From NCBI RefSeq assembly GCF_042675665.1, contig NZ_JBHTJI010000001.1:2170001-2234000 (forward strand): a stretch of DNA of 64,000 nt, read 5' to 3'. The first letter of the stretch is position 1. Every line of letters begins with the position of its first letter. Made by a program: the position numbers and the translations under genes. Below, piece after piece: positions 47,418 to 55,793 of the stretch. The stretch is from Mariniflexile jejuense. Lineage in GTDB: Bacteria; Bacteroidota; Bacteroidia; Flavobacteriales; Flavobacteriaceae. The notes under the pieces are model-generated. The model ran no database searches. It had not been told where the DNA came from and saw only the letters and a program-made list of their open reading frames with translations.

Positions 47418-48461
47418 TTATAACTCATTTTGAGTTTTTTTTAATATCTTGACCATACGGCTATATACCATTTCCCCTAAACTCCAGGTATATCCATCAA
47501 AATTGGTTGTATTAACAAATTGTATAACCACAGTATCAATGTCTTCATGATACTTGGCAATACTTTGATAACCTGGTATTAACCCTGTATGATCCAATTT
47601 GTATAAAGATGTATAAATTTCTTGTTCGTTATTGTTAAACAAAGACCCATCATTTAGAGCTCTTATAAAAATTCCAACATCTTCAGCGGTAGCTATCATA
47701 GACCCATAATTGGTAGTTTTAATATCTTCTTCTACACCAACATAATAACCACTCATAACATCATCTAGATTAACATCATTAATAGAGCCAAATGTATGTT
47801 TTAGCTGTAAAGGGTTTAAAATTTCTTCTTTTATAAATTGAAATTTACTATGTCCAACTACTTTTTCTATTAAATTAGAAATTAATAAATAATTAGTGTT
47901 TGAGTATTCATATTTTTTGTCGGGTTGAAAATTGGCTGGCAAATCTAAAATGCGCTTTAGGGCTTCATTGGGCGTTTTGGGTGGATTAATCCAAAAATTG
48001 GGTGTATTAGTAAAATTAGGAATACCACTTCTGTGTTGTACTAACATTTTTAGTGTAATTGTTGTGGCGTTTTCTATTCTTCCAACCAATTCTGGAAAAT
48101 AATAGGCTAAGTTTTGATTTAAATCCAATTGTTTATTGGCTACTAATTTACTAACGGCTACCGCATCATACAACTTACCAATACTAGCTATTTTAAATAA
48201 TGCATGCGGGTTTGCAGGTGTTTTGCTTTTTCTGTTGTGGTAACCAGCAGCGTAAAATTTTGGTTGATTTTCTTTTTGCTGCACATATACAATAATGCCA
48301 TCAAATCCGTAATTTATAGACGCGTTTACTTGTTCTTGAACAGTGTTTGGTAATGGTGTTAGCCAAACTTTAACTAAAACCCAAGGCACAAAAAATAATG
48401 ATGTAATTGTCCCTACAAACAACACTATTCTAATAATCAATTTTTTGTTATTTTTTCTCAT
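47418..48461 (-). CDS. Serine hydrolase, class C beta-lactamase/PBP-like
   Basis: A 347-residue protein with an N-terminal membrane helix (about 10-33) and a beta-lactamase-fold domain outside. The nucleophile motif SxxK is S93-I-G-K96, the second motif is YSN in KYEYSNTNYLLISNL, and the third is HTG in DHTGLIPGYQS. It may act as an esterase or peptidase on the cell envelope; resistance cannot be inferred. Its start codon abuts the stop of the DUF4386 gene with no gap. Confidence 0.9.
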   Translation of the reverse strand: MRKNNKKLIIRIVLFVGTITSLFFVPWVLVKVWLTPLPNTVQEQVNASINYGFDGIIVYVQQKENQPKFYAAGYHNRKSKTPANPHALFKIASIGKLYDAVAVSKLVANKQLDLNQNLAYYFPELVGRIENATTITLKMLVQHRSGIPNFTNTPNFWINPPKTPNEALKRILDLPANFQPDKKYEYSNTNYLLISNLIEKVVGHSKFQFIKEEILNPLQLKHTFGSINDVNLDDVMSGYYVGVEEDIKTTNYGSMIATAEDVGIFIRALNDGSLFNNNEQEIYTSLYKLDHTGLIPGYQSIAKYHEDIDTVVIQFVNTTNFDGYTWSLGEMVYSRMVKILKKTQNEL

Positions 48462-49091
48462 TTAGTTTGTTTTACCACCTTTCACCAGTAACCACAAAGC
48501 AAACCACATTTCTCCAATAATACTTGGAATTGCTACCATTGCTAAAAAAACAGTTTTATAATCTTCGTAATTTGATAGTAAAATATGAGCTACTGTATCA
48601 AGCATATACATAATGCCTGCTATTATTAAGAATATAGAAATGATTTTTGGTTTTTGTATAATGATTCCTAACAAAATTAAATGCAGCCCAAAAAAGAACA
48701 ACCCAATTAACCAAATGGTATTAAATATGCTAATTTGATAAAGTATTTGTGAAGTGGTTGTTGATGATAAAGCTAAGGGTAAAGCAAATATAGCAACACC
48801 CATAATGGCAGCATGCATTAATCTAAAAAAAGTGCTGAGTACTGATAATTTATGCTCTTTAAATAAAAGAAACAAAGCCCACGCAATTACAACATCAAAA
48901 ACAACCGTAATTAAAAAGGCAACAATACCAAACCTAACCATAACATGATGGTCTTGAATAGTAATTAAAGGACTTTCAAGAATTGATTCGAGTACAAAAA
49001 AATTAGCAAATATGGCAGCAAAGAAAATAATTAGGTAACTAATTCCTGTAATTATTGAAAGTGTTCTTGGTTTTGTTAGTATATCTGCCAA
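48462..49091 (-). CDS. DUF4386 family membrane protein
   Basis: A 209-residue protein with six hydrophobic helices spread over the whole length, matching the DUF4386 pattern (ARTLSIITGISYLIIFFAAIFANFFV-like N-terminus, central FLITVVFDVVIAWALFLLF and FHLILLGIIIQ). Function unknown. It is translated directly before the serine hydrolase, so the two may act together on the envelope. Confidence 0.85.
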   Translation of the reverse strand: MADILTKPRTLSIITGISYLIIFFAAIFANFFVLESILESPLITIQDHHVMVRFGIVAFLITVVFDVVIAWALFLLFKEHKLSVLSTFFRLMHAAIMGVAIFALPLALSSTTTSQILYQISIFNTIWLIGLFFFGLHLILLGIIIQKPKIISIFLIIAGIMYMLDTVAHILLSNYEDYKTVFLAMVAIPSIIGEMWFALWLLVKGGKTN

Positions 49092-49212
49092 TTTTGAATA
49101 GTCTATTATTATTCTTTTTAGGAATTTTAACGCTTATTCACGCTGCATTTTAGTTATTTACACATTGTATTTCACGAAGTTAAGTAATTTTTAAATACCT
49201 TCAAAAAAATAC

Positions 49213-49791
49213 CTATTTATAAAAATTCATTTCATCCAAGTATTCCCAAACATGTTCAGGCAACATAGGTTTTACGTTTTTGCCTTGTTTTATAGCATTA
49301 CGTATAAAAGTGGAAGATAGTTGCATAATAGGAGCATCTATATGATGAATTTTTTTATGTCCATCAAATTGTGTTGGTGTTTTCCCTTCAGAAACTCTTG
49401 GATACACATAAATATCGTGGTTTTCAAGTATAACATCGTAGTTTTTCCACTTATGAAAACTATCTAAATTGTCTTCACCCATAATTAATGAAAACTGATA
49501 ATCAGGGTGTTTTTCTTGTAAATATACGAGCGTGTTTATGGTGTAATTGGGCTGCGGTAAACTAAATTCTATATCGCAAGGTTTTAGTTTTTGGTAATTT
49601 TTAGCAGCACGGTAAACCATTTCTAAGCGTTGGTAATTATCAAGTAATGTACTTTTCTTTTTAAATGGGTTGTGTGGTGTTACTACAAACCAAACTTCGT
49701 TTAAATCGCTGTATTCGGCAATATGGTTAGCAATAACCAAATGCCCAATATGTATGGGGTTGAAAGAACCAAAATACAAACCGATTTTCAT
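49213..49791 (-). CDS. nadD: Nicotinate-nucleotide adenylyltransferase
   Basis: A 192-residue enzyme that adenylates nicotinate mononucleotide in NAD synthesis, complementing nadA-nadB elsewhere in the window. The nucleotidyltransferase motif GSFNPIHIGHL (HxGH) is near the N-terminus and the ISSTxxR-type motif is present as LSSTFIRNAIKQG. It follows gmk by 9 bases in the yicC-gmk-nadD operon. Confidence 0.95.
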   Translation of the reverse strand: MKIGLYFGSFNPIHIGHLVIANHIAEYSDLNEVWFVVTPHNPFKKKSTLLDNYQRLEMVYRAAKNYQKLKPCDIEFSLPQPNYTINTLVYLQEKHPDYQFSLIMGEDNLDSFHKWKNYDVILENHDIYVYPRVSEGKTPTQFDGHKKIHHIDAPIMQLSSTFIRNAIKQGKNVKPMLPEHVWEYLDEMNFYK

Positions 49792-49800
49792 GTGGCGTTT

Positions 49801-50391
49801 TTAAGAGTTTACAAAATTACTCACCAATTTTTCGGCTTCTTTTAGTGCTTTTTCCAAATCGTCGTTCACCACAATAACATCAAAAAGTGGTGCCGTTGCT
49901 AATTCTGCCGAAGCTTTGGCTACGCGCATGTTTATCTTATCTTCAGTTTCTGTTTTACGATTTTTTAAACGAATTTTTAACTCATCAATACTTGGTGGTT
50001 TTACAAATATGGCTAAGGTTTGTTCAGGAAATTTTCGTTTTATACGTAAACCACCTGAAACGTCAATATCAAAAATTACGTTTTTGCCCATAGCCCAAAT
50101 ACGCTCAACTTCCGTTTTTAAAGTACCGTAAAAGTTATCTCGATATACTTCTTCCCATTCTAAAAAGGCATCATTTTTTATTTTGCTTTTAAATTCTTGA
50201 AGCGATAAAAAATAGTAGTCTTTTCCATGTACTTCGTTACCGCGTTTTTCACGCGAAGCCGCAGATATTGAAAACTCTAAGTTTAATTCTTTTAAACCTA
50301 ATAAATGCCTTACTATGGTTGTTTTTCCAGAACCTGATGGTGCTGAAAACACTATTAATTTGCCTTGTTTTGTGGTATTTTGCTGTGTCAC
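49801..50391 (-). CDS. gmk: Guanylate kinase
   Basis: A 196-residue cytosolic kinase converting GMP to GDP. The P-loop SAPSGSGKTT is at residues 15-24; SREKRGNEVHGKDYYF and FDIDVSGGLRIKRKFP are the GMP-binding and core segments. It is the middle gene of the yicC-gmk-nadD set; an 85-base gap with a 7-base-periodic sequence separates it from yicC. Confidence 0.96.
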   Translation of the reverse strand: MTQQNTTKQGKLIVFSAPSGSGKTTIVRHLLGLKELNLEFSISAASREKRGNEVHGKDYYFLSLQEFKSKIKNDAFLEWEEVYRDNFYGTLKTEVERIWAMGKNVIFDIDVSGGLRIKRKFPEQTLAIFVKPPSIDELKIRLKNRKTETEDKINMRVAKASAELATAPLFDVIVVNDDLEKALKEAEKLVSNFVNS

Positions 50392-50405
50392 TAATATATG
50401 TTTTT

Positions 50406-50476
50406 GCTCTATGCCTAGGCTATAGGCTTTAAGCTAAATGTAGGCTTAAAGCATATGGCGTATAGCATAATGCTTT
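50406..50476. repeat. Seven-base-periodic sequence between yicC and gmk
   Basis: Units like TAGGCTA, TAGGCTT, TAAGCTA, AAGCATA, TGGCGTA and TAGCATA follow one another, with a GC dinucleotide about every 7 bases. It includes an inverted pair GCTTTAAGC/GCTTAAAGC with a 9-base loop. Confidence 0.55.
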
Positions 50477-51334
50477 TTAAAGCACGTTTAATAATTGTTC
50501 TTTAATTTTTTCCAATTCATCTTTCATTTGTACCACCAATTGTTGCATAGGTGCATAATTACTTTTGGAACCAATTGTATTTATTTCGCGTCCCATTTCC
50601 TGACTAATAAAACCCAATTTTTTTCCGTTAGAATCTTTAGAATTTATACATTCTATAAAATAATCTAAATGATTTTTTAAACGCACTTTTTCTTCAGTAA
50701 TATCAAATTTCTCAATGTAATATACCAATTCTTGCTCAAAACGATTTTCATCGTATTTCTCTTTTAATTCCTCAACACCTTTTAGTAATCGTTCGCGCAC
50801 ACCATCAACACGTTCAGGATCCATAACAATTACTTGATCTAACAAATTGCTAATTATGGTTACACGTTTGTTAAATTCTTGCTCTAAAACCTTGCCTTCA
50901 TCTAAACGATGACTGTTTAAATCTTCAACAGCTTTATCAATTTCTTTAGCTATTATTTGCCATTCATTTTCGTCAATTTCTTCACGAACTGTATTTAAAG
51001 CATCGGGAAAACGCACTGCCATTTTTAATAGTTCAATAGCATCACCATCTACCACTTGTCGTAGTTGTTCAATATATTGTTTTACAACAGGTGTGTTTAT
51101 TTGTGTTGAAGTGTCTTCGGCAGTAGCTTCAACATATATAGAAAAATCTATTTTACCACGTTCAAGTGAATCGGCTAGTAATTTTCTAATAGAAAGTTCT
51201 TTTTCTCTATATATTGAAGGCATTCTGGCATTTAAGTCTAAACTTTTGCTGTTTAGAGATTTTAGCTCTATTGTCACTTTTTTAGTGGGCAATTGCAATA
51301 CAGATTTTCCGTAACCTGTCATTGAATATATCAT
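50477..51334 (-). CDS. yicC: YicC family protein (endoribonuclease-type)
   Basis: A 285-residue cytosolic protein starting IYSMTGYGKS, the family N-terminus; the longer frame from 51358 is rejected because it would start within the -7 box TACATTTG (minus strand, 51356-51363). The C-terminal DUF1732 segment is visible as LKNHLDYFIECI ... KKLGFISQEMGREINTIGSKS. YicC has been linked to RNA degradation in E. coli. It is the first gene of the set with gmk and nadD. Confidence 0.92.
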   Translation of the reverse strand: MIYSMTGYGKSVLQLPTKKVTIELKSLNSKSLDLNARMPSIYREKELSIRKLLADSLERGKIDFSIYVEATAEDTSTQINTPVVKQYIEQLRQVVDGDAIELLKMAVRFPDALNTVREEIDENEWQIIAKEIDKAVEDLNSHRLDEGKVLEQEFNKRVTIISNLLDQVIVMDPERVDGVRERLLKGVEELKEKYDENRFEQELVYYIEKFDITEEKVRLKNHLDYFIECINSKDSNGKKLGFISQEMGREINTIGSKSNYAPMQQLVVQMKDELEKIKEQLLNVL

Positions 51335-51355
51335 AAACCGATGTTTTAAGTTATG

Positions 51356-51363
51356 CAAATGTA
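51356..51363 (-). promoter_or_regulatory. -7 box of yicC-gmk-nadD
   Basis: Minus-strand TACATTTG is an exact TAnnTTTG match, 21 bases before the ATG at 51334. Confidence 0.55.
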
Positions 51364-51444
51364 ATTAAAACTTAAGGTATAGAAAACACTTTAAACTTTG
51401 TATGCGTTTTAACCATTTTTTGTATGGGTTGTTTTTGAAATAAA

Positions 51445-51483
51445 AAAAACGCAACCATCTATTATTTAGATAATTACGTTTTT
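51445..51483 (-). terminator. Terminator of the fructan locus (minus-strand)
   Basis: A 17-pair stem with a 5-base loop. On the minus-strand RNA all 17 positions pair, three of them as G-U, and a T-run follows; on the plus-strand RNA those three become A-C mismatches. It therefore works for minus-strand transcripts. It stands 300 bases after the fructokinase stop, which leaves a long 3' region (51484-51782) with no coding sequence. Confidence 0.7.
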
Positions 51484-51782
51484 GTACTCAAGGCGGAACT
51501 AACCAAAAATGGGAAAACCTGTGTTTTTAAAGGTCTTTAAGAGGGTGTGAAATTTACTGACACCGAATTAGCCCCTTTTTAACAATAATTTAACTCATTT
51601 AGTTGAATTTGACATGATTTTAATTGAATTTGCATCCTTCTGTTATAAACTTAATTATAATAATATTTTAAAATACCTGTGATAATTTGGATAAGGTTCT
51701 TCGTTTGTCTGAGCTAAGCTAAATTTTTTCTTTTTTCTATTAAGAAATCATTCTTGTATTTAATTCTGAACTTAATCAGTTA
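51484..51782 (-). other. Noncoding 3' region after fructokinase
   Basis: No open frame of note. It contains a small hairpin GGTGT/ACACC (51544-51548, 51560-51564) and a locally GC-richer segment 51484-51580. It could be an mRNA tail or hold a small RNA; nothing more can be said from sequence. Confidence 0.35.
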
Positions 51783-52667
51783 TCAATGTGGGTTTATAAA
51801 AGCATCAATATCAGATCTCGACAAAACTGGGTTCGCACCTTCGCTTTGCGCCACCAATGCCCCTACGGCACAAGCAAAATCTATTGCTTTTTGAGGATTT
51901 ACATTATTTAATAATTGACTGATTAAAGTGCCCAAGAATGAATCTCCTGCACCTACAGTATCAATAACTTTTACAAGAAAACCACTATTGTAATATAATT
52001 TATTGTCGTATAGCAAAACAGCTCCATGCGACCCTTTTGTTACACAGATTTGTTTTGTATTTGTTTTTTCTGAAATAAACATAAGATTCTGTTCCAGCGA
52101 ATTAAATTTAGAGCCCATGTATTTACATACCTCAAAAAGTTCATCATCATTAAACTTAATAAAATCGGCCTTATCCATTAAATGAAACAAAACGTCTTTT
52201 GTATAGTAAGGTGGTCTTAAATTTAAATCGAATATTTTGTATTTCGCTAACTCAATGAGGCCATATAAGGTGCTTCTAGAACTATCATCTCTTGCCACTA
52301 AACTCCCAAAAACAAATGCATCCGAGCTTTTTACAGCTTTTTTATTCACTTCTGTTAATCTGATTTTGTCCCAAGCTCTTGGATATTTAATGTCATAAGA
52401 AGCAGACCCCTTTTCGTTCAGCATCACTTTTACTTTTCCGGTTTTATATTCATTATGTACTTGTATACAACTTGAATCAATACCAACATCTTTAATATAG
52501 TTAAGTAATTTAGCACCATTTTCTCCATTACCTATAGCACTGATCATAGTAACCTCATTATCTAATGATTGCAATCTATTTGCAACATTTAAAGGTGCGC
52601 CTCCTATTTTTTTATGGGTTGGGAATACATCCCACAACACTTCTCCGAAACATGTGATTTTTGACAT
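51783..52667 (-). CDS. PfkB-family carbohydrate kinase, probable fructokinase
   Basis: A 294-residue ribokinase-fold kinase. The N-terminal signature GEVLWDVFPTHKKIGGAPLNVANRL and the C-terminal DTVGAGDSFLGTLI (catalytic Asp, anion hole) are present. Fructokinase is inferred from its place at the end of a GH32/SusCD locus: it would phosphorylate fructose released from fructan. A 35-base hairpin lies between it and the GH32 gene upstream, with 146 bases in all. Confidence 0.88.
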   Translation of the reverse strand: MSKITCFGEVLWDVFPTHKKIGGAPLNVANRLQSLDNEVTMISAIGNGENGAKLLNYIKDVGIDSSCIQVHNEYKTGKVKVMLNEKGSASYDIKYPRAWDKIRLTEVNKKAVKSSDAFVFGSLVARDDSSRSTLYGLIELAKYKIFDLNLRPPYYTKDVLFHLMDKADFIKFNDDELFEVCKYMGSKFNSLEQNLMFISEKTNTKQICVTKGSHGAVLLYDNKLYYNSGFLVKVIDTVGAGDSFLGTLISQLLNNVNPQKAIDFACAVGALVAQSEGANPVLSRSDIDAFINPH

Positions 52668-52683
52668 ATCAATATTAATTTAA

Positions 52684-52718
52684 TCCAGAAGATATTAAAA
52701 CCACTAATATCTTCTGGA
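52684..52718. other. Long intercistronic hairpin between GH32 and fructokinase genes
   Basis: Arms TCCAGAAGATATTA and TAATATCTTCTGGA form 14 perfect pairs with a 7-base loop. There is no T-run, so it may be a processing or stabilising structure or a partial terminator that lowers fructokinase expression. Confidence 0.6.
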
Positions 52719-52813
52719 ATTTAAATAACTAAATAAAAAAACTAACTCAAACTCTATATTATTACTTTGTTCTTTTAACGGTAAATATTTTAATGCTGCC
52801 TTTTTAAGCAATG

Positions 52814-54352
52814 CTACTTTGACAATTTATTAATTTTAATCTGTTCAATAAATTGTATTTCCTCGTTAGCAGTAATCTCTAAATTTTTAAAAGGTGCTAA
52901 TGGAAATACCAAAGCTGTTATAACCCGTTCACCATCATTAAGAAAAATTTCCATTGAAGACTTATCGACCAGCATATTTATTTTTAACTGATTCGAATCA
53001 GGTAACACATATGGACATTTTAAAATATTACTATTCAAGTTGTTAAATTTGTATCCAGATTCTGCTCTATTTAAGATTAATTCACCTTTAATTTTGTTAT
53101 ATTTTATAACAACGCTTGAGCTTTTATTACCCCATTCAATTTTTGCTTCATTAATAGCACTAAAATCTATAGTAGTTTCTAGGTAGAATTTACCTTCTCC
53201 CAATGTTTCATCATTCAGCAATTCAAATCTACTTCCAGCATTATTGTTTTCAACAACTTTACCACCAATTGCATAGATCATCTCCGTTGGCAGTTTACTT
53301 ACAATTATGCTTTTCCCATTATTTTTTTGCCAATGTAACGTCCTTGGGAATGTCATTGCACTTCTATAACTATAGGTTGGAACATTTTGAGCATATGACC
53401 AATTACTCATCCATCCCATGAATAAATTTCTATTGTTTGGCTCATTACTCCAAGTTACACCAGCATAATTGTCCGTTCCGTAATCTAACCATAAAGTTTC
53501 TGCTTGAGAAGAGGTAAATGTTTCACCATCAAAATCCCCTAAGAAATACTGTGTTCCAGAGCCTCCGTTAGGACCTCCAGGATTAATACTAACCAATAAC
53601 GCCCATGTTTCTTGACCGTTTGCATCTTTAATTTTAAACAAATCTGGACATTCCCAAACACCACCATGTGCTCCTACATTTTTTCCAAAACTATTTTTAT
53701 ATACCCAATTTTTTAGATTGGATGAGGTGTAAAACATAATTTCATCACCTGCTGCAAGTACCATTACCCATTTTTGTGTTCCTTCATGCCAAGATACTTT
53801 AGGATCTCTAAAATCTGCTTTGTCATTATTTACCAAAACAGGGTTGTTTTCATATTTAGTCCAAGTTCTACCTTTATCATTACTATAAGCTAAGCTCTGG
53901 GTTTGCTTATTGTTTTCTGGATTTTGATGCGTAAATACAGCCACTAAAGGACTCTCGCTACCCGATTTAAACCCAGACGTGTTGTTGTTGTCAACAACAA
54001 TACTACCAGAAAAAATGTTTCCTAAATTGTCAGGATACAAAGCAATTGGCAATTCTTCCCAATTAACTAAATCTTTGCTAATTGCATGCCCCCAATGCAT
54101 AGGCCCCCAAACACTTTCATTGGGATTGTATTGATAAAACAAATGATATTCACCTGCATAGTAAACCATTCCATTAGGATCATTCATCCAGTTGTTTCGT
54201 GGTGTAAAATGAAATTCCGGTCTATATTCATTATCTCCAACTGTTACTAATTCAGCATTTGAATTAGATGATATATCATCCTCATTACAGTTTTGGAATA
54301 AAATTATTATACTAGCAAGCAATAATATTCTAATAACTTTTATCATATTCAT
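52814..54352 (-). CDS. GH32 fructan hydrolase, surface lipoprotein (copy 1)
   Basis: A 512-residue exported glycoside hydrolase family 32 enzyme cleaving beta-fructosidic bonds (levan, inulin or sucrose-type). Lipobox LFQNC (C22) is followed by acidic residues (NEDD), a pattern that can favour surface exposure. The nucleophile D58 is in WMNDPNG, the RDP motif is R182-D183-P184, and the acid/base E234 is in WECPDL. The five-bladed propeller is followed by a C-terminal beta-sandwich from about residue 365. Endo or exo action and linkage cannot be told from sequence. Confidence 0.93.
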   Translation of the reverse strand: MNMIKVIRILLLASIIILFQNCNEDDISSNSNAELVTVGDNEYRPEFHFTPRNNWMNDPNGMVYYAGEYHLFYQYNPNESVWGPMHWGHAISKDLVNWEELPIALYPDNLGNIFSGSIVVDNNNTSGFKSGSESPLVAVFTHQNPENNKQTQSLAYSNDKGRTWTKYENNPVLVNNDKADFRDPKVSWHEGTQKWVMVLAAGDEIMFYTSSNLKNWVYKNSFGKNVGAHGGVWECPDLFKIKDANGQETWALLVSINPGGPNGGSGTQYFLGDFDGETFTSSQAETLWLDYGTDNYAGVTWSNEPNNRNLFMGWMSNWSYAQNVPTYSYRSAMTFPRTLHWQKNNGKSIIVSKLPTEMIYAIGGKVVENNNAGSRFELLNDETLGEGKFYLETTIDFSAINEAKIEWGNKSSSVVIKYNKIKGELILNRAESGYKFNNLNSNILKCPYVLPDSNQLKINMLVDKSSMEIFLNDGERVITALVFPLAPFKNLEITANEEIQFIEQIKINKLSK

Positions 54353-54353
54353 A

Positions 54354-55769
54354 TTATTTGGTTTTTAAGTATTCTAATGCATTCTTTGTTATAGTCTCTA
54401 TATTATCCTGATAAAGATTTGTTCCGTCGTTTTGATTCCATTCGAAAGCACCTATTCCAATCGCAATAGCAGTCCCCTCAAATTCATCATTTGGCATTGC
54501 TTCAAAATTAGCCATCATCCAATAATCTCTAATTCCATCCCAAACTCCAAGAATTCTAAGTTTTGCATCATTAAATAAATTCGAATACACCTGCTCATTA
54601 GCGTTACCAATACCATAATAATCTCCTATCCATAAAACGAAATTATGATCCTCTCTGTATCCTGGTCCTATTAATGGAATTATTTTTCGCTCATCTGGTT
54701 GTATAATTTCTACCCCTTGATAAATCGGATGAGTGCTTTCATCATGCACAAGACCAATATTTATCCCAACAGACCATGTGTCTCCATTAGAAAATCCAGC
54801 ACCTGCTCCTTTAAGTTTCCCTATATTATCTGTAATTCTTCCAATTGTCCATAAATATTCTATAGCGTGTGTATTAAGTAATAGCCCTCCTCCATTAGCA
54901 TGAAAATTTGTAATTGCAGAAACTACATTTGCGCTTAATGCTACAGATGGAAGTGCTGGGTTATCATCATCTTTGTCATAATGCCACCAAAGCACTCTAA
55001 ACTCACTTAAATCTTTTCCGTTATCTATATCGGCAAATGAGATATATTCCGCATCTGGATAGTTTTCGAAAAGCCATGCAGCTGATGCCATTTCATCATC
55101 ATCACTAATTGAAGCAACATCTGGTGCTAAACCTAGGTAACCTATTTTAGTTTTCCCAACCTTAAAAATTAAGTTTCTAGATGGTGATTCTTGATTTTGT
55201 GAATTAATAGTATTTATTTTAAAACTATATTCTCTAAGTTCCGCATTTTCAAGCGTGTATGTTGTAACATTACTTGGCAAATCAATCACTTCAGAACCAT
55301 CAATTGTTAATTTTATACCGGTAATATTAGTGTCTTGGATACCCCATGTCAAAATAACATTAGTTTCTTCTTGTGTGCCAGCAAAATTTAAAACTGGTCG
55401 TGGTCCTTCTCTAGTTATACTAACCGTTTCTCCTAACGAGAAGTTTCCTGTATCATTATCTTTTAATTTTAGAGTAAAAAAGTATTCTATATTAACTTCA
55501 CGAATTTCAAATTCATAACTTGATTTTGAAAAATCGAGTAATTCCAATCCGTTGTTGTGTTTTAATACTGTCGTAACATTTCCTGTATATGTTGGATTAC
55601 TCCATGTTACTGTAGCAATATCACCAACTAATTCAACATTTAAATTTTCTACTGAAGGAACTATAGCATCAGCAGCAGCTTCTATTTCACGATCTTGAGA
55701 ACAAGAATAATTTATGATAACAAATAGGCTTAATATTGTTATCTTTATTATGTTTAATGTATGTTTCAT
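54354..55769 (-). CDS. DUF4960 lipoprotein of the fructan locus
   Basis: A 471-residue lipoprotein (lipobox INYSC, C23) with two N-terminal Ig/fibronectin-like modules (about 37-205: VTWSNPTYTGNVTTV; VILTWGIQDTNITGIKL) and a C-terminal DUF4960 domain (about 210-470). It sits at the SusE position, one base before the GH32 gene and 24 bases after SusD, as in Bacteroides fructan loci. It is probably a surface glycan-binding protein; whether its domain also has enzyme activity is unknown. Confidence 0.85.
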   Translation of the reverse strand: MKHTLNIIKITILSLFVIINYSCSQDREIEAAADAIVPSVENLNVELVGDIATVTWSNPTYTGNVTTVLKHNNGLELLDFSKSSYEFEIREVNIEYFFTLKLKDNDTGNFSLGETVSITREGPRPVLNFAGTQEETNVILTWGIQDTNITGIKLTIDGSEVIDLPSNVTTYTLENAELREYSFKINTINSQNQESPSRNLIFKVGKTKIGYLGLAPDVASISDDDEMASAAWLFENYPDAEYISFADIDNGKDLSEFRVLWWHYDKDDDNPALPSVALSANVVSAITNFHANGGGLLLNTHAIEYLWTIGRITDNIGKLKGAGAGFSNGDTWSVGINIGLVHDESTHPIYQGVEIIQPDERKIIPLIGPGYREDHNFVLWIGDYYGIGNANEQVYSNLFNDAKLRILGVWDGIRDYWMMANFEAMPNDEFEGTAIAIGIGAFEWNQNDGTNLYQDNIETITKNALEYLKTK

Positions 55770-55793
55770 AATATTATTTTTTAACAGATTAAT

